Of a stretch of DNA of 64,000 nt, positions 37,143 to 45,901 are shown piece after piece. The stretch's first letter is position 1, and each line of letters begins with the position of its first letter. The stretch is taken from assembly GCA_007693945.1 (NCBI GenBank), contig RECP01000063.1, positions 1-64,000 of the forward strand, given 5' to 3'. The notes beneath the pieces were generated by a model that saw only the letters and a list, made by a program, of their open reading frames with translations, did no database searches and was not told the DNA's origin. The translations under genes and the position numbers were made by a program. This DNA is from Spirochaetaceae bacterium (GTDB taxonomy: Bacteria > Spirochaetota > Spirochaetia > DSM-27196 > PWMO01).

Positions 37143-37886
37143 TTAACGGCAGTCTCCAAACAGATTCCGCACCGCCCGGTAGCTCTCCAGTGTGCCAATG
37201 TCATAGCGTGCGCCCTGGAAACGGTAGGCGTACACCGTGCCGCGCCGTATCAGCCACGGAATAAAGGCCCCGGGAGCATCTGCGCTGAAGCCGCTGCGCA
37301 GGTAATCGTCCAGCGGTTGCTGCAACGTTGCGGCTCGGTAGATATAGAGCGGCGGAGCCCCCCAGCTCGATCTCGGCCGGGCCGGCTTTTCTTCAAACGA
37401 GACTACCCTGCCGTCAGCATCGAACTCGACCACGCCGGTGCGCCTCAGTTGCGTCGGGTCGTCGATACGGCCCACCGCGATGCAGTCGCCGTCAACATCC
37501 CTGAAGTAGGCGGCAAACTCCGCAAGCTCGAAGTCGAACAGGTTGTCACCGGCAACCACCAGCGCATCATCGCGGATACCGCTCTGCCGCACCGCATATT
37601 GAAGATCGCCCAGCGCTCCGAGGCGGTTACCGTTATTCGTCGAACCATCGCTCAGAACCGCTAGCGGTACGCCGTAGTCGGCTCCGTCGGCCCAGAGTCG
37701 GAACTGCCGGTAAAAGCGCGCATTGCTGACCACCACCACTGAATCAAGCCCGTCAACGCGCGCAACGTTTTCCAGAATACGGTCGAGTATGGTGCGCCCG
37801 GCAACATCGAGCAGCGGCTTGGGCGTATCGCGCGTCAATGGATAGAGCCGCGTGGCGTAACCGGCGGCCAGAACAACCGCGATCAA
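37143..37886 (-). CDS. Sugar-1-phosphate nucleotidyltransferase family protein
   Basis: This 247-residue protein begins [24 protein letters not shown], the nucleotide-binding start and PKP motif of the RmlA/GlmU-N-like family, with the metal-binding [10 protein letters not shown] and the later [11 protein letters not shown]. It couples a sugar-1-phosphate to NTP to give an NDP-sugar. Its start overlaps the stop of the upstream galacturonokinase-like gene by four bases, so the natural partner substrate is galacturonate-1-phosphate or a related sugar phosphate. Confidence 0.88.
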   Translation of the reverse strand: MIAVVLAAGYATRLYPLTRDTPKPLLDVAGRTILDRILENVARVDGLDSVVVVSNARFYRQFRLWADGADYGVPLAVLSDGSTNNGNRLGALGDLQYAVRQSGIRDDALVVAGDNLFDFELAEFAAYFRDVDGDCIAVGRIDDPTQLRRTGVVEFDADGRVVSFEEKPARPRSSWGAPPLYIYRAATLQQPLDDYLRSGFSADAPGAFIPWLIRRGTVYAYRFQGARYDIGTLESYRAVRNLFGDCR

Positions 37887-39076
37887 AGTGCCTGCACCCG
37901 CGCACCGTCGGCGGTGTCAGAAAAGAAGACGCGGTAGACGTCGCTGTATCGCGGATGGCGCAGCGGGTAGACGGCATCGATCTTGCGCCTGACCGCCTCG
38001 CGGGCGTCAGGATCAACCAGACCGATGCAGCAGCCGCGGTAGCCGGCACCGCTGAAGCGAGCGCCGTAGACACCCGGCGATTCCCGCAGAACCTGATAGA
38101 TGGTAGTCAACTCCGGACAACCGCTCTCGTACTGGTCTATGGAACTCTGACCGGACTCGAACATGCAGCTGCCGAAGCTCTCGATGTCGCCCCCGGCCCA
38201 CGCGGCCACCCCGGCCTCAACACGCTCCAGTTCACTGAAGAAGTGATCGGCGCGGCGACGGAATCGTCCCGGCAGCTGCTCGCGATGAGCGAGATAGACG
38301 TCGCGCGGAATGTCGCGCAGCTTCACCTGCTTGAAGGGGCTGACCTGCAGACCGGCGAGCTCCTGCAGTAGCCAGGCAGCGACCTTGCACTCATCAACGC
38401 GGTTGTTGTAGTCGGTCTGAATCAGCGTGGTGCTGATTCCCGAGTAGACAATCGCCACGTCAAACGGTCGCATCGCGGCCGCCCGTGGCACCATCTCGAA
38501 CTCCTCGCTGCGGCAGTCCATTCGCATCAGGTGCTTGTCAAGGCTCAGTATGTTGGCCGACTGATCAAGGATCCCATTGTTGAGTCCGATGAACTCGCGC
38601 TCGACCCAGTGGCTGAACCGGATCAGCGCGTGGGCCTCGACCGGCAACTCGTTGACCTCGCATAGCGCCATGAGGTAAGCGGTGGTCACCGCGGCCGATG
38701 AACTCAGGCCGCCAATCGGCAACCGGCCCCGCACCACGGCGTGAATACCGTGGCGCAGCTTGTACTTGCCCTGCAGCGAGAGCACCGCGCCGCGCAGGTA
38801 GTTGCCCCAGAAGGTGGGCATCATCTCCGGAACCTGGTCGACGTGGAAGTACTCTTCGTCGGGGAAATCCATGCTCTGTACGCGCACGTAGCCCTGGTCG
38901 TTGCGGCTGAAGACCAGATTCACGCTCTCGGTCAGAGCCATCCCGGTCACGATGCCGTCCTGGTGATCAACGTGCGCACCCAGCGGACACACCCTCAGCG
39001 GTGAGCGCACCGCCGCTGTCGGCGAATGGCCAAACTTGGCCCGAAATGCATCAACGAGTTCCTGCCGTTCGTTCAT
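37883..39076 (-). CDS. GHMP kinase, galacturonokinase-like
   Basis: This 397-residue protein belongs to the galactokinase branch of GHMP kinases. In place of the galactokinase GEHTDY motif it has RVCPLGAHVDHQDG, and it also carries GGLSSSAAVTTAYL, GLNNGILDQSANILS and PGVYGARFSGAGYRGCC. As I recall, these match plant galacturonokinase better than galactokinase. It would make galacturonate-1-phosphate for the overlapping nucleotidyltransferase gene. The ORF-track version adds 43 unlikely residues; homology starts at MNERQELVDAFRAKFG. No ribosome site precedes that ATG, and the promoter lies so close that the mRNA may be leaderless. Confidence 0.82.
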   Translation of the reverse strand: MNERQELVDAFRAKFGHSPTAAVRSPLRVCPLGAHVDHQDGIVTGMALTESVNLVFSRNDQGYVRVQSMDFPDEEYFHVDQVPEMMPTFWGNYLRGAVLSLQGKYKLRHGIHAVVRGRLPIGGLSSSAAVTTAYLMALCEVNELPVEAHALIRFSHWVEREFIGLNNGILDQSANILSLDKHLMRMDCRSEEFEMVPRAAAMRPFDVAIVYSGISTTLIQTDYNNRVDECKVAAWLLQELAGLQVSPFKQVKLRDIPRDVYLAHREQLPGRFRRRADHFFSELERVEAGVAAWAGGDIESFGSCMFESGQSSIDQYESGCPELTTIYQVLRESPGVYGARFSGAGYRGCCIGLVDPDAREAVRRKIDAVYPLRHPRYSDVYRVFFSDTADGARVQAL

Positions 39077-39085
39077 TGAGAGCAG

Positions 39086-39114
39086 AGTGTAGCGTAGAGT
39101 GCGAACGCGCGCAA
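39086..39114 (-). promoter_or_regulatory. Possible leaderless promoter of galacturonokinase-like gene
   Basis: On the minus strand TTGCGC (39114-39109), 17 bases and TACACT (39091-39086) end ten bases before the ATG at 39076. Transcription would start within about three bases of the initiation codon. No Shine-Dalgarno sequence is seen, consistent with leaderless translation. Between here and 39298 I see no other feature. Confidence 0.4.
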
Positions 39115-39298
39115 GCGGCCCTCGTCCCGCCAGGGAACTCGCGCTTTGATCGCAACCTCGGTACGAACCGGGTAAGGGTTGGGTACGCAGAATCGGCAGA
39201 CGCATTCGCCCCCAGCGCTGCGCCCGCAGGCAGCGGTGGCGACGTTTTTGCCGCCGCTGGATTCGATTCTTCGCGCCACGGCATCAATCCGAAAAGGC

Positions 39299-39375
39299 TT
39301 GACAGGTAATTACCCGGGTGTATAATAAAATTATCGAAACGTAACAGATGTTTTAATTATGACTATAGATGTTAC
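39299..39375 (+). promoter_or_regulatory. Consensus promoter and inverted repeat before the carbohydrate operon
   Basis: TTGACA (39299-39304), a 16-base spacer and TATAAT (39321-39326) are both perfect hexamers. Downstream, in an AT-rich leader unlike its surroundings, GTAACA (39341-39346) and TGTTAC (39370-39375) form an inverted repeat with a 23-base gap, starting near +9. Such a strong promoter needs control, and the repeat is a candidate operator. The leader from here to the SDR gene at 39512 is about 180 bases and shows no known riboswitch. Confidence 0.65.
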
Positions 39376-39511
39376 AAAAATAGCAATTTGATCAGGCTCG
39401 TCACAGGCTGCGCGCAGCAAGACCGGCTTCCAAACGATGTACACCCGCGCGTCTGCGACAGACCGGATCGTTGATCCGGAAAGACGGGGAGACGTTAAGG
39501 AGGCTATCGAC

Positions 39512-40264
39512 ATGAGGCTGGAAGGCAAAGTTGCCGTTGTCACCGGCGGCGCAGCGGGCATCGGGGAAGCGTACTCTATCGGCATGGCGCGCGAAGGTGC
39601 AAAAGTAGTCATCGCCGATATTGACGAAAAGGCCGGAGCCCAACTGGCTGAGCGTATCAACGCCGAGGGCGCCACGGCGCTCTTCGTGCCAACCGATGTA
39701 AGCAGCAAGGCCGACGCCGAGACGATGGCGCAGCGGACCGTGGATCAGTTCGGCCGGCTGGACGTGCTTGTCAACAACGCGTCAATTCTTGATGCCCAAC
39801 CGGTGGAAGAGATCACAGAAGAGATGTGGGATCGTCAGATGGCGGTAAACGCCAAAGGCACCATCTTCTGCTCCCAGGCGGCGATCCCCATCATGAAACA
39901 GAACAAGCGCGGCAAGATTGTCAACATCTCCTCCATTGGAGCGCTGGCCGCTCAGCCGGGACTCTGCGCCTATCATTCCACCAAAGCCGCCATCTTCACC
40001 ATCACCCGGTCCTTTGCCGCCGAGCTGATTGACTGGAACATCCAGGTGAATGCGGTGGTCCCGGGAACAACAAGCACCGGCATGGCCGAACGCGCCATGC
40101 GGGATCCGGCGTTCAAGAAGCGTGTGGTGGATACCATTCCAATGGGGAGGCTTGGAAACCCGCAAGAGCTGTTAGGGGCCGTGCTCTACTTCTCTACGGA
40201 CGACTCCAACTACTGTACCGGCCAAACCCTGATAGTGGATGGTGGTGTTCTGGCAATAATGTAG
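39512..40264 (+). CDS. SDR family oxidoreductase
   Basis: This 250-residue classical SDR has VVTGGAAGIGEA (TGxxxGxG), LVNNASI, the catalytic Ser in VNISSIGAL and YHSTK as the Tyr/Lys pair. It ends with the family-typical ILIVDGG-like segment (LIVDGGVLAIM). The ATG at 39512 follows TAAGGAGG; the ORF-track start is upstream of that. It is the first gene of an operon with a ribose-type ABC transporter, a glycerol-kinase-like kinase and a Zn alcohol dehydrogenase, so it probably oxidises the imported sugar or polyol. Confidence 0.9.
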   Translation: MRLEGKVAVVTGGAAGIGEAYSIGMAREGAKVVIADIDEKAGAQLAERINAEGATALFVPTDVSSKADAETMAQRTVDQFGRLDVLVNNASILDAQPVEEITEEMWDRQMAVNAKGTIFCSQAAIPIMKQNKRGKIVNISSIGALAAQPGLCAYHSTKAAIFTITRSFAAELIDWNIQVNAVVPGTTSTGMAERAMRDPAFKKRVVDTIPMGRLGNPQELLGAVLYFSTDDSNYCTGQTLIVDGGVLAIM

Positions 40265-40328
40265 TACCACGCGGATGTACCTGCCGTCCGGATGTGTTCC
40301 GGCCGGTGTCGTAGAGGAGATGAAGCCA

Positions 40329-41894
40329 ATGGCGGAAAGCGGAAATCTGATCGAGATACGCGGCCTGACCAAGAGCTACCCCGGTGTCACAGCCCTCGAC
40401 AGCGTTGATTTCACGGTGCAGCAGGGAGAAACTCACGTGCTTGTGGGCGAAAACGGCGCCGGCAAGACGACTTTGGTGAAGGTCCTGTGCGGAGCAACCA
40501 AGCCGGACTCGTTCGAGACCTTCCGGTTCAACGGTCATGCCACCGAACTCAAGTCGCCGCAGGATGCAATCAAACTCGGCGTGGCAGCAATCCAGCAGCA
40601 ATTCAGTCTGGTAGAGCAGATGACGGTGGCGGAGAACATCTTCCTTGGAAGAGAATTCTCCAGCGGTCTACGCCCGGTGGACCGGGATGCAATGGAGCGC
40701 AAAGCGCGTGAGATCCTCAGCACCATGGGGGTGGATATCAACCCCAAGTCACTGGTCTCCAGGCTCGACATGAGTCACCAGCAGGTTGTCGAGATCAGCA
40801 AGGCGCTCTCACAGGAACCGCGGCTGCTGATAATGGATGAGCCTACCTCCGGTCTCACTCGAGAAGAGACGTTCCGACTGTTCGAGATTATCAAAAAGCT
40901 CAAAGAGCGGGGCATCACCATTCTGTACATCAGTCATCGTCTTGAAGAGGTGTTTGAAGTTGGAGACCGCGTAACGGTGCTGCGAAACGGCAGGAAAGTA
41001 CACGAAGGCCGGCTTGCCGAGACCAGCCACGCCCAACTGACGCAGCACATTATCGGGCGTGAGCTCGGAAGGCGTTACCCCAAGCAAGACCTTGACCATG
41101 GAGAGGTCATCCTGTCGCTGCAGAGAATCGGCAACAGTGCAACCAAACCGCAGCTGCACGAAATCAGCTTTGACGTACGTACCGGGGAGATAGTGGCGCT
41201 GTACGGAATTCTGGGCTGCGGTAAAGATGAACTGGGCGATACTCTGTTCGGGCGTGCGCCGGCCACCGAGGGCAGCATCATGATTGACGGGCGGGAAGTG
41301 TCAATTCGTACGCCCTCGGATGCGATCCGCTACGGAATGGGCTACCTGACCGCCAACCGTCATGAGGAGGGTCTGGTCGAGCTCATGTCGCTGCGAACCA
41401 ACCTCAGTCTGCCCTCGCTGGAGGCGCAGTTCAGTCACTTCGGCCGGCTGGATGAGAAGCGGGAACACCAGGTTGCCCAGAAGTACATGACCGATCTGCA
41501 GCTTCACGCTCCCCACACCGAAATCCAGACGCGTAACCTCAGCGGCGGAAACCAGCAGAAGGTTGTTTTCGGCAAGTGGCTGCTAACGCAGGCACGTCTG
41601 CTCATTCTGAATGAACCAACAAAAGGCATCGACGTCGGATCCAAGGTTCAGATGTTCGAGCTGATGACTCAGGCGGCCAAGCGCGGTGCGGCGGTTGTTT
41701 TCATGACCGCTGAGGCCGAGGAAGCGTTTGAGATGGGAGACCAGATTCTGGTGATGCGAAACGGACGCGTCGCCGCGCGGTATGAGCGCAGGCAGATAGT
41801 AGAGAATCAGGTTTCGCTTGACGAAGTACTGCGTGTGGCCACGGCGCGTGAGGCTGATGAGACTGTAGCCCAGCAGGCGGCGGGTACCACATGA
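40329..41894 (+). CDS. Sugar ABC transporter ATP-binding protein (RbsA/MglA family)
   Basis: The protein is about 521 residues with two ABC domains in tandem. The first has Walker A GENGAGKTT and Walker B LLIMDEPTSGLT. The second has a degenerate Walker A (GILGCGKDE), a signature LSGGNQQKV and LILNEPTKGIDVG, the usual RbsA pattern in which one site is catalytically weak. ATG 40329 lies nine bases after GAGGAG, better than the ATG at 40320, which abuts it. It powers uptake with the permease and binding protein downstream. Confidence 0.93.
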   Translation: MAESGNLIEIRGLTKSYPGVTALDSVDFTVQQGETHVLVGENGAGKTTLVKVLCGATKPDSFETFRFNGHATELKSPQDAIKLGVAAIQQQFSLVEQMTVAENIFLGREFSSGLRPVDRDAMERKAREILSTMGVDINPKSLVSRLDMSHQQVVEISKALSQEPRLLIMDEPTSGLTREETFRLFEIIKKLKERGITILYISHRLEEVFEVGDRVTVLRNGRKVHEGRLAETSHAQLTQHIIGRELGRRYPKQDLDHGEVILSLQRIGNSATKPQLHEISFDVRTGEIVALYGILGCGKDELGDTLFGRAPATEGSIMIDGREVSIRTPSDAIRYGMGYLTANRHEEGLVELMSLRTNLSLPSLEAQFSHFGRLDEKREHQVAQKYMTDLQLHAPHTEIQTRNLSGGNQQKVVFGKWLLTQARLLILNEPTKGIDVGSKVQMFELMTQAAKRGAAVVFMTAEAEEAFEMGDQILVMRNGRVAARYERRQIVENQVSLDEVLRVATAREADETVAQQAAGTT

Positions 41895-41932
41895 ACACTG
41901 TGATGGAGAGTCATTCATAAGGAGGATCCAAC

Positions 41933-42952
41933 ATGAGCACGGCTCAAGGTGAACCACGCGGCGCACTGGGCGCGGTTCAGAGCAGATGGAAACAGATTAC
42001 CGAGCGCCACCCAAACTTTGGAATCACGTTCTCGCTGTTTGTAATCCTGATCGTGATGTCACTCTTTGTCGGCATGATGAATCCCCGGTTCTTCATGCCG
42101 CGCAACATCGTCAATATCCTGGTGCAGGTTGCCGGTTTTACGTGTCTGGCCGTGGGAATGACGCTGGTGATGACTACCGGAGGACTTGATATCTCGGTTG
42201 GCGCCACTGTAGGAGTGGCAACCGCGGTCATGGGGGTTGCCATGGCGTGGTGGGAGGTCGGCGGCATCACGGCCATCATACTGGGGCTGCTGGTCGGGAC
42301 GGTTGCCGGGTTCATCAACGGCATGTTCGTGGTTCTGTTCAAGGTTCCATCGTTGATTGTGACCCTTGGCACACGGGCCGCATTCCGCAACCTCGGTTAC
42401 GTATTCACCGAGGGCGAGCTGCTGTTCGGGTTTCCGGATTCCTTCCGCTGGGTGGCGCGTGCGCGCGTGCTCGGCATTCCGTTTCCGGTGGTCATCGCTC
42501 TGATCACCTCGATATGGGGAATCTACTTTCTGTACAAAACCAAGACCGGACGGCACATTACCGCAATCGGTGGAAACCGGGAAGCTGCTCGCCTGGCCGG
42601 CATCAAGGTCAGACGCACAACATGGCTGGTATTCGTCATCAGCGGCCTGATGGCCGGTATTGCAGCGGTCATTGCGGTCTCGCGGCTGGACGCCGCGCAG
42701 CCCTCCACCGGCTATGAGTACGAAATACACACCATTGCGGCGGTGGTGCTGGGCGGAACGCTGCTTTCGGGTGGCCGGGGGCTGATGCTCGGCTCAATAC
42801 TGGCAATGGTGATTCTTCAGGTCATGGGCAACGGCATGGTGCTGATGGGTGTTTCGTTCTTCTGGCAGCAGGTAGTGATCGGCATTGTGTTCATCATGGT
42901 TGTAGCCGTCAGAACGCTGAGGGCCAGAGAGATGCAGAAGATCGGACTGTAG
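41933..42952 (+). CDS. Sugar ABC transporter permease (RbsC family)
   Basis: This is a 339-residue membrane protein with about eight to ten hydrophobic segments. RbsC-type motifs are the TTGGLDISVGATVG segment after the second helix, INGMFVVLFKVPSLIVTLGTRA and GGNREAARLAGIKV, and the C-terminal GGTLLSGGRGLMLGSILA. The ATG follows AAGGAGGATCCAAC. It forms the pore with the RbsA-like ATPase. The 211-base gap to the binding protein holds only a weak G/C-rich repeat and a possible 44-codon ORF that I do not support. Confidence 0.93.
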   Translation: MSTAQGEPRGALGAVQSRWKQITERHPNFGITFSLFVILIVMSLFVGMMNPRFFMPRNIVNILVQVAGFTCLAVGMTLVMTTGGLDISVGATVGVATAVMGVAMAWWEVGGITAIILGLLVGTVAGFINGMFVVLFKVPSLIVTLGTRAAFRNLGYVFTEGELLFGFPDSFRWVARARVLGIPFPVVIALITSIWGIYFLYKTKTGRHITAIGGNREAARLAGIKVRRTTWLVFVISGLMAGIAAVIAVSRLDAAQPSTGYEYEIHTIAAVVLGGTLLSGGRGLMLGSILAMVILQVMGNGMVLMGVSFFWQQVVIGIVFIMVVAVRTLRAREMQKIGL

Positions 42953-43163
42953 CGCGCGCTTGATTCGCGCCTCAGTCCGGCCCGCGAATAAGCGCGGAGA
43001 GAGCGAAAAAAGCTGAAAGGAGGTGCTTCTGATAGTGAGGAACGATGAATAACAGACAGGGCGCGCCGACGGACGGACAGGCCGGATGCGGTACGGCAGG
43101 TGGCCGGACGACTCGGGACAGCGCACGAATCAGAGAGATTACGCAAGTAAGGAGGACGAAGAC

Positions 43164-44216
43164 ATGCGCACATCGATGAAAGTCACCGTGTTGGTGGTGG
43201 TTGTGCTGTCCGTTCTGGCAGCACAAATGGCCTTTGGGAGAGGGCAGACGGAGCCTGTGGATGTCGAGGTGGTAGACGAAGTACTGATTGCGGGAATCCC
43301 GACCTACCTGGACAGGTTCGATTCGTTTCTGCTCTACTCTCGTGGTATGGAGGACAGGCTGGAAGCATTGGGCGTACCGTATCGTTACGTTCTCAGGGCG
43401 CCTTCCGGAGGCTTCTCGGATCATACCGGGCAGCGTGCAATTTTTGAGGATATGCTTGTAATCGGGTCCAATATCATCATGACGCTCCCCACGAGCATTG
43501 AAGTACAGCATGCCGCATTCGAGATGATCGTGGACGAGTACGAGACCCCGCTGGTCATCACCGATTATCTGGAGTTTGCCGAAGGCGCACGACCCTTGGG
43601 CAATGAGGATCTGGTCCGTTTTGCTTCATACCGCCACAGCGACATGGGGAAAGCGGTTGCGGACTACGTGGCTCAGAACTATCCTGCCGGAACCAGGATG
43701 GCCATGATTCACGGAATCCCGGGTGTTATCACTTCCGAGCGCGCGGCGGAGGAACTGCATCTTGCCAACGGCATGGAGATCATCTATCGTCACTTCGCCA
43801 ACTTCGACCGTGAGATGGCCTACCGTGCCACACAGGACCTGCTGGTTGCGCGACCGGATGTCGAGGTGATCCTCGGCATGAACAGCACCATGGCTATCGG
43901 AGTGGTACGCGCGGTAGAGGAAGCCGACATGCTCGATCAGGTGGACGTCATAGGATTCGGTGGCGTTGTCGAAGAGCTTGCTTCGGTTGCCCAGGGCAAG
44001 ATGAAGGCCACCGCCGGCAGAAATCATTTTATCATCGGTGAGTATATGGCCGACCTGGTAGTGGCATATCGCGAAGGCCGCTGGGAAGAGACGGAGAAGA
44101 CGTTCGCCGCACCAATCACAATCTACGACTCCAAGGAATCGATTGTGCGGGATCTCGATGAACGCTACTATCCAATGCTCGGAGACGAGGTGCTTGGGCT
44201 TCTTGGATTAAAGTAG
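43164..44216 (+). CDS. Sugar ABC transporter substrate-binding protein (type 1 fold)
   Basis: This is a 350-residue periplasmic receptor. Residues 1-26 form a signal peptide ending AAQMAFGRGQTE. The mature part has the two-lobed type 1 layout (IPTYLDRFDSFLLYSRGMED, then ILGMNSTMAIGVVRAV and VDVIGFGGVVEEL in the hinge region), as in ribose and autoinducer-2-like binding proteins. ATG 43164 follows TAAGGAGG; the ORF-track start is 78 bases upstream. The ligand is unknown; the downstream kinase and alcohol dehydrogenase suggest a polyol or small sugar. Confidence 0.9.
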   Translation: MRTSMKVTVLVVVVLSVLAAQMAFGRGQTEPVDVEVVDEVLIAGIPTYLDRFDSFLLYSRGMEDRLEALGVPYRYVLRAPSGGFSDHTGQRAIFEDMLVIGSNIIMTLPTSIEVQHAAFEMIVDEYETPLVITDYLEFAEGARPLGNEDLVRFASYRHSDMGKAVADYVAQNYPAGTRMAMIHGIPGVITSERAAEELHLANGMEIIYRHFANFDREMAYRATQDLLVARPDVEVILGMNSTMAIGVVRAVEEADMLDQVDVIGFGGVVEELASVAQGKMKATAGRNHFIIGEYMADLVVAYREGRWEETEKTFAAPITIYDSKESIVRDLDERYYPMLGDEVLGLLGLK

Positions 44217-44282
44217 AACCCCGACGTCTGCAGCGGCGAGCGCAGAAGAGCTCATATGAATACTGCACAAGGCAAGCGCTGG

Positions 44283-44308
44283 TACCGGCCACCTTTGAGT
44301 GGCCGGTA
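44283..44308 (+). terminator. Intercistronic stem-loop after binding-protein gene
   Basis: TACCGGCCAC-CTTTGA-GTGGCCGGTA is a perfect ten-base stem with a six-base loop, 67 bases after the binding-protein stop. No U-run follows. In ABC operons such a structure often protects the upstream mRNA so that more binding protein is made than downstream enzymes; partial termination is the alternative. Confidence 0.6.
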
Positions 44309-44355
44309 TTGTCCGGGGGCGGCCCCGATCATGCCCAATATGGAGGCGACACGCA

Positions 44356-45885
44356 ATGGGAATGGACAAGAAGTATGTCATGGCCGTCGACCAGGGAACA
44401 ACCGGCACGCGGGTGATACTGTTCACCCGAGACGGGCGGCCGGCAGCCAGCAGCTACGAGGAGGTCGATCAGATCTATCCGCACCCCGGGTGGGTGGAAC
44501 ACGATCCGCAACAGTATTACGAGGGGACGCGGCGCCTGATGCAAAACGCTCTGCAGGAGTGCGCCGCTTCGCTTGACGACGTTGCCGCTATCGGGATCAC
44601 ATGCCAACGAGAAACTACCGTCCTGTGGGATCGCGAGACAGGTCAGCCGCTCTGGAATGCGATAGTCTGGATGTGCCGCCGAAGCGCCGGCATCTGCGAA
44701 GAGCTGAAGGCGGCCGGCTATGAGCAGGCAGTACGAGAGAAGACCGGTCTGTTCATAGATCCCTACTTTTCGGGATCCAAGATCAAATGGATTCTGGACA
44801 ACGTTCCCGATGCCCGCCGCAGGGCCGAGGCAGGCACAGTCTGCATGGGTACCGTGGACAGCTGGCTCATGTGGAAGCTGAGCGGCGGCCGCTACCACGT
44901 CACCGACTTCTCAAATGCATCACGAACCATGCTGCTCAATATTCATTCGCTCGAGTGGGACAGCGAACTGCTGGATGCGTTGACAATCCCTCACAACATC
45001 TTGCCGCAGCTGATGCCATCCAGCGGCGTGATGGCCTACACTGACGAGGCTATATGCGGCACCAGAGTGCCCTTTGCCGGTGACGCCGGTGACCAGCACG
45101 CCGCCACCTTTGGTCAGGCGTGCTTTGAGCCGGGAATGGTGAAGAATACGTACGGGACGGGACTGGCGCTGATGATGAACATCGGGGCCGAACCAAAACT
45201 CTCAACGCACGGGCTGACCACCAACCTGGGCTGGCACGTGGACGGACAGGTTGATTACGCGCTGGAGGGTGTCATTTTCACGGGTGGGGCCTCAACCCAG
45301 TGGCTTCGTGACGGCATAAAGATTATCCACGATGTTGCGGAATCCGAGTCACTGGCAACGCAGGTCCCGGATACCGGCGGCGTCTACCTGGTGCCGGCCT
45401 TCACGGGACTGTGCGCACCGTATTGGGACATGTACGCGAGAGGTGTGATTGTAGGAATCACGCGCGGTACCTCGCAACAGCATATTGCCAGAGCAGCCCT
45501 GGAGGCTATCGCCTATCAGACTCGCGATATCGTTGAGTCAATGGAGGCGGACTCCGGCAGGAAGATGACATCGCTGCGCGTGGATGGCGGGGCAACGAAG
45601 AACAACTTCCTGATGCAATTCCAGGCTGACATACTCGATACTGTCATAGAGCGGCCGGCGGTTACCGAAATGGCTGCGCTGGGGGCGGCCTATCTGGCGG
45701 GACTGGGTGTTGGGTTCTGGCGTGATAAGGAGGAGCTTTCGCGTAACTGGCGCCTTGAGCGGGTCTTTGAGCCGCGCATGAATCAGGAAACCAGAGAGCA
45801 GTTGTACGCCGGCTGGAAGGAAGCCGTCAGCCGATCTCTTGGCTGGGCGAAGAAGGTCGCTTTGGCGGGCAATCCAGATGCCTGA
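44356..45885 (+). CDS. FGGY family kinase, glycerol kinase-like
   Basis: This 509-residue kinase has the glycerol kinase signatures MAVDQGTTGTRV, GITCQRETTVLWDRE, FIDPYFSGSKIKWILDNV, HVTDFSNASRTML, GDAGDQHAATFGQ and KNTYGTG. Positions equivalent to the E. coli GlpK glycerol contacts (Arg and Glu in QRET, Tyr in DPYFSG, Asp and Gln in GDQ) are present. It phosphorylates glycerol or a close polyol. Its place behind a ribose-type ABC importer, not a GlpF facilitator, leaves the true substrate open. ATG 44356 follows GGAGG. Confidence 0.85.
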   Translation: MGMDKKYVMAVDQGTTGTRVILFTRDGRPAASSYEEVDQIYPHPGWVEHDPQQYYEGTRRLMQNALQECAASLDDVAAIGITCQRETTVLWDRETGQPLWNAIVWMCRRSAGICEELKAAGYEQAVREKTGLFIDPYFSGSKIKWILDNVPDARRRAEAGTVCMGTVDSWLMWKLSGGRYHVTDFSNASRTMLLNIHSLEWDSELLDALTIPHNILPQLMPSSGVMAYTDEAICGTRVPFAGDAGDQHAATFGQACFEPGMVKNTYGTGLALMMNIGAEPKLSTHGLTTNLGWHVDGQVDYALEGVIFTGGASTQWLRDGIKIIHDVAESESLATQVPDTGGVYLVPAFTGLCAPYWDMYARGVIVGITRGTSQQHIARAALEAIAYQTRDIVESMEADSGRKMTSLRVDGGATKNNFLMQFQADILDTVIERPAVTEMAALGAAYLAGLGVGFWRDKEELSRNWRLERVFEPRMNQETREQLYAGWKEAVSRSLGWAKKVALAGNPDA

Positions 45886-45901
45886 GAGGGGCCGCAACGC
45901 G

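Noticed and set aside
42953-43163. 44-codon ORF after the permease gene
   Set aside because: The ATG near 43045 is poorly spaced from AGGAGG, the peptide has no features, and it runs into the next gene's start in another frame.
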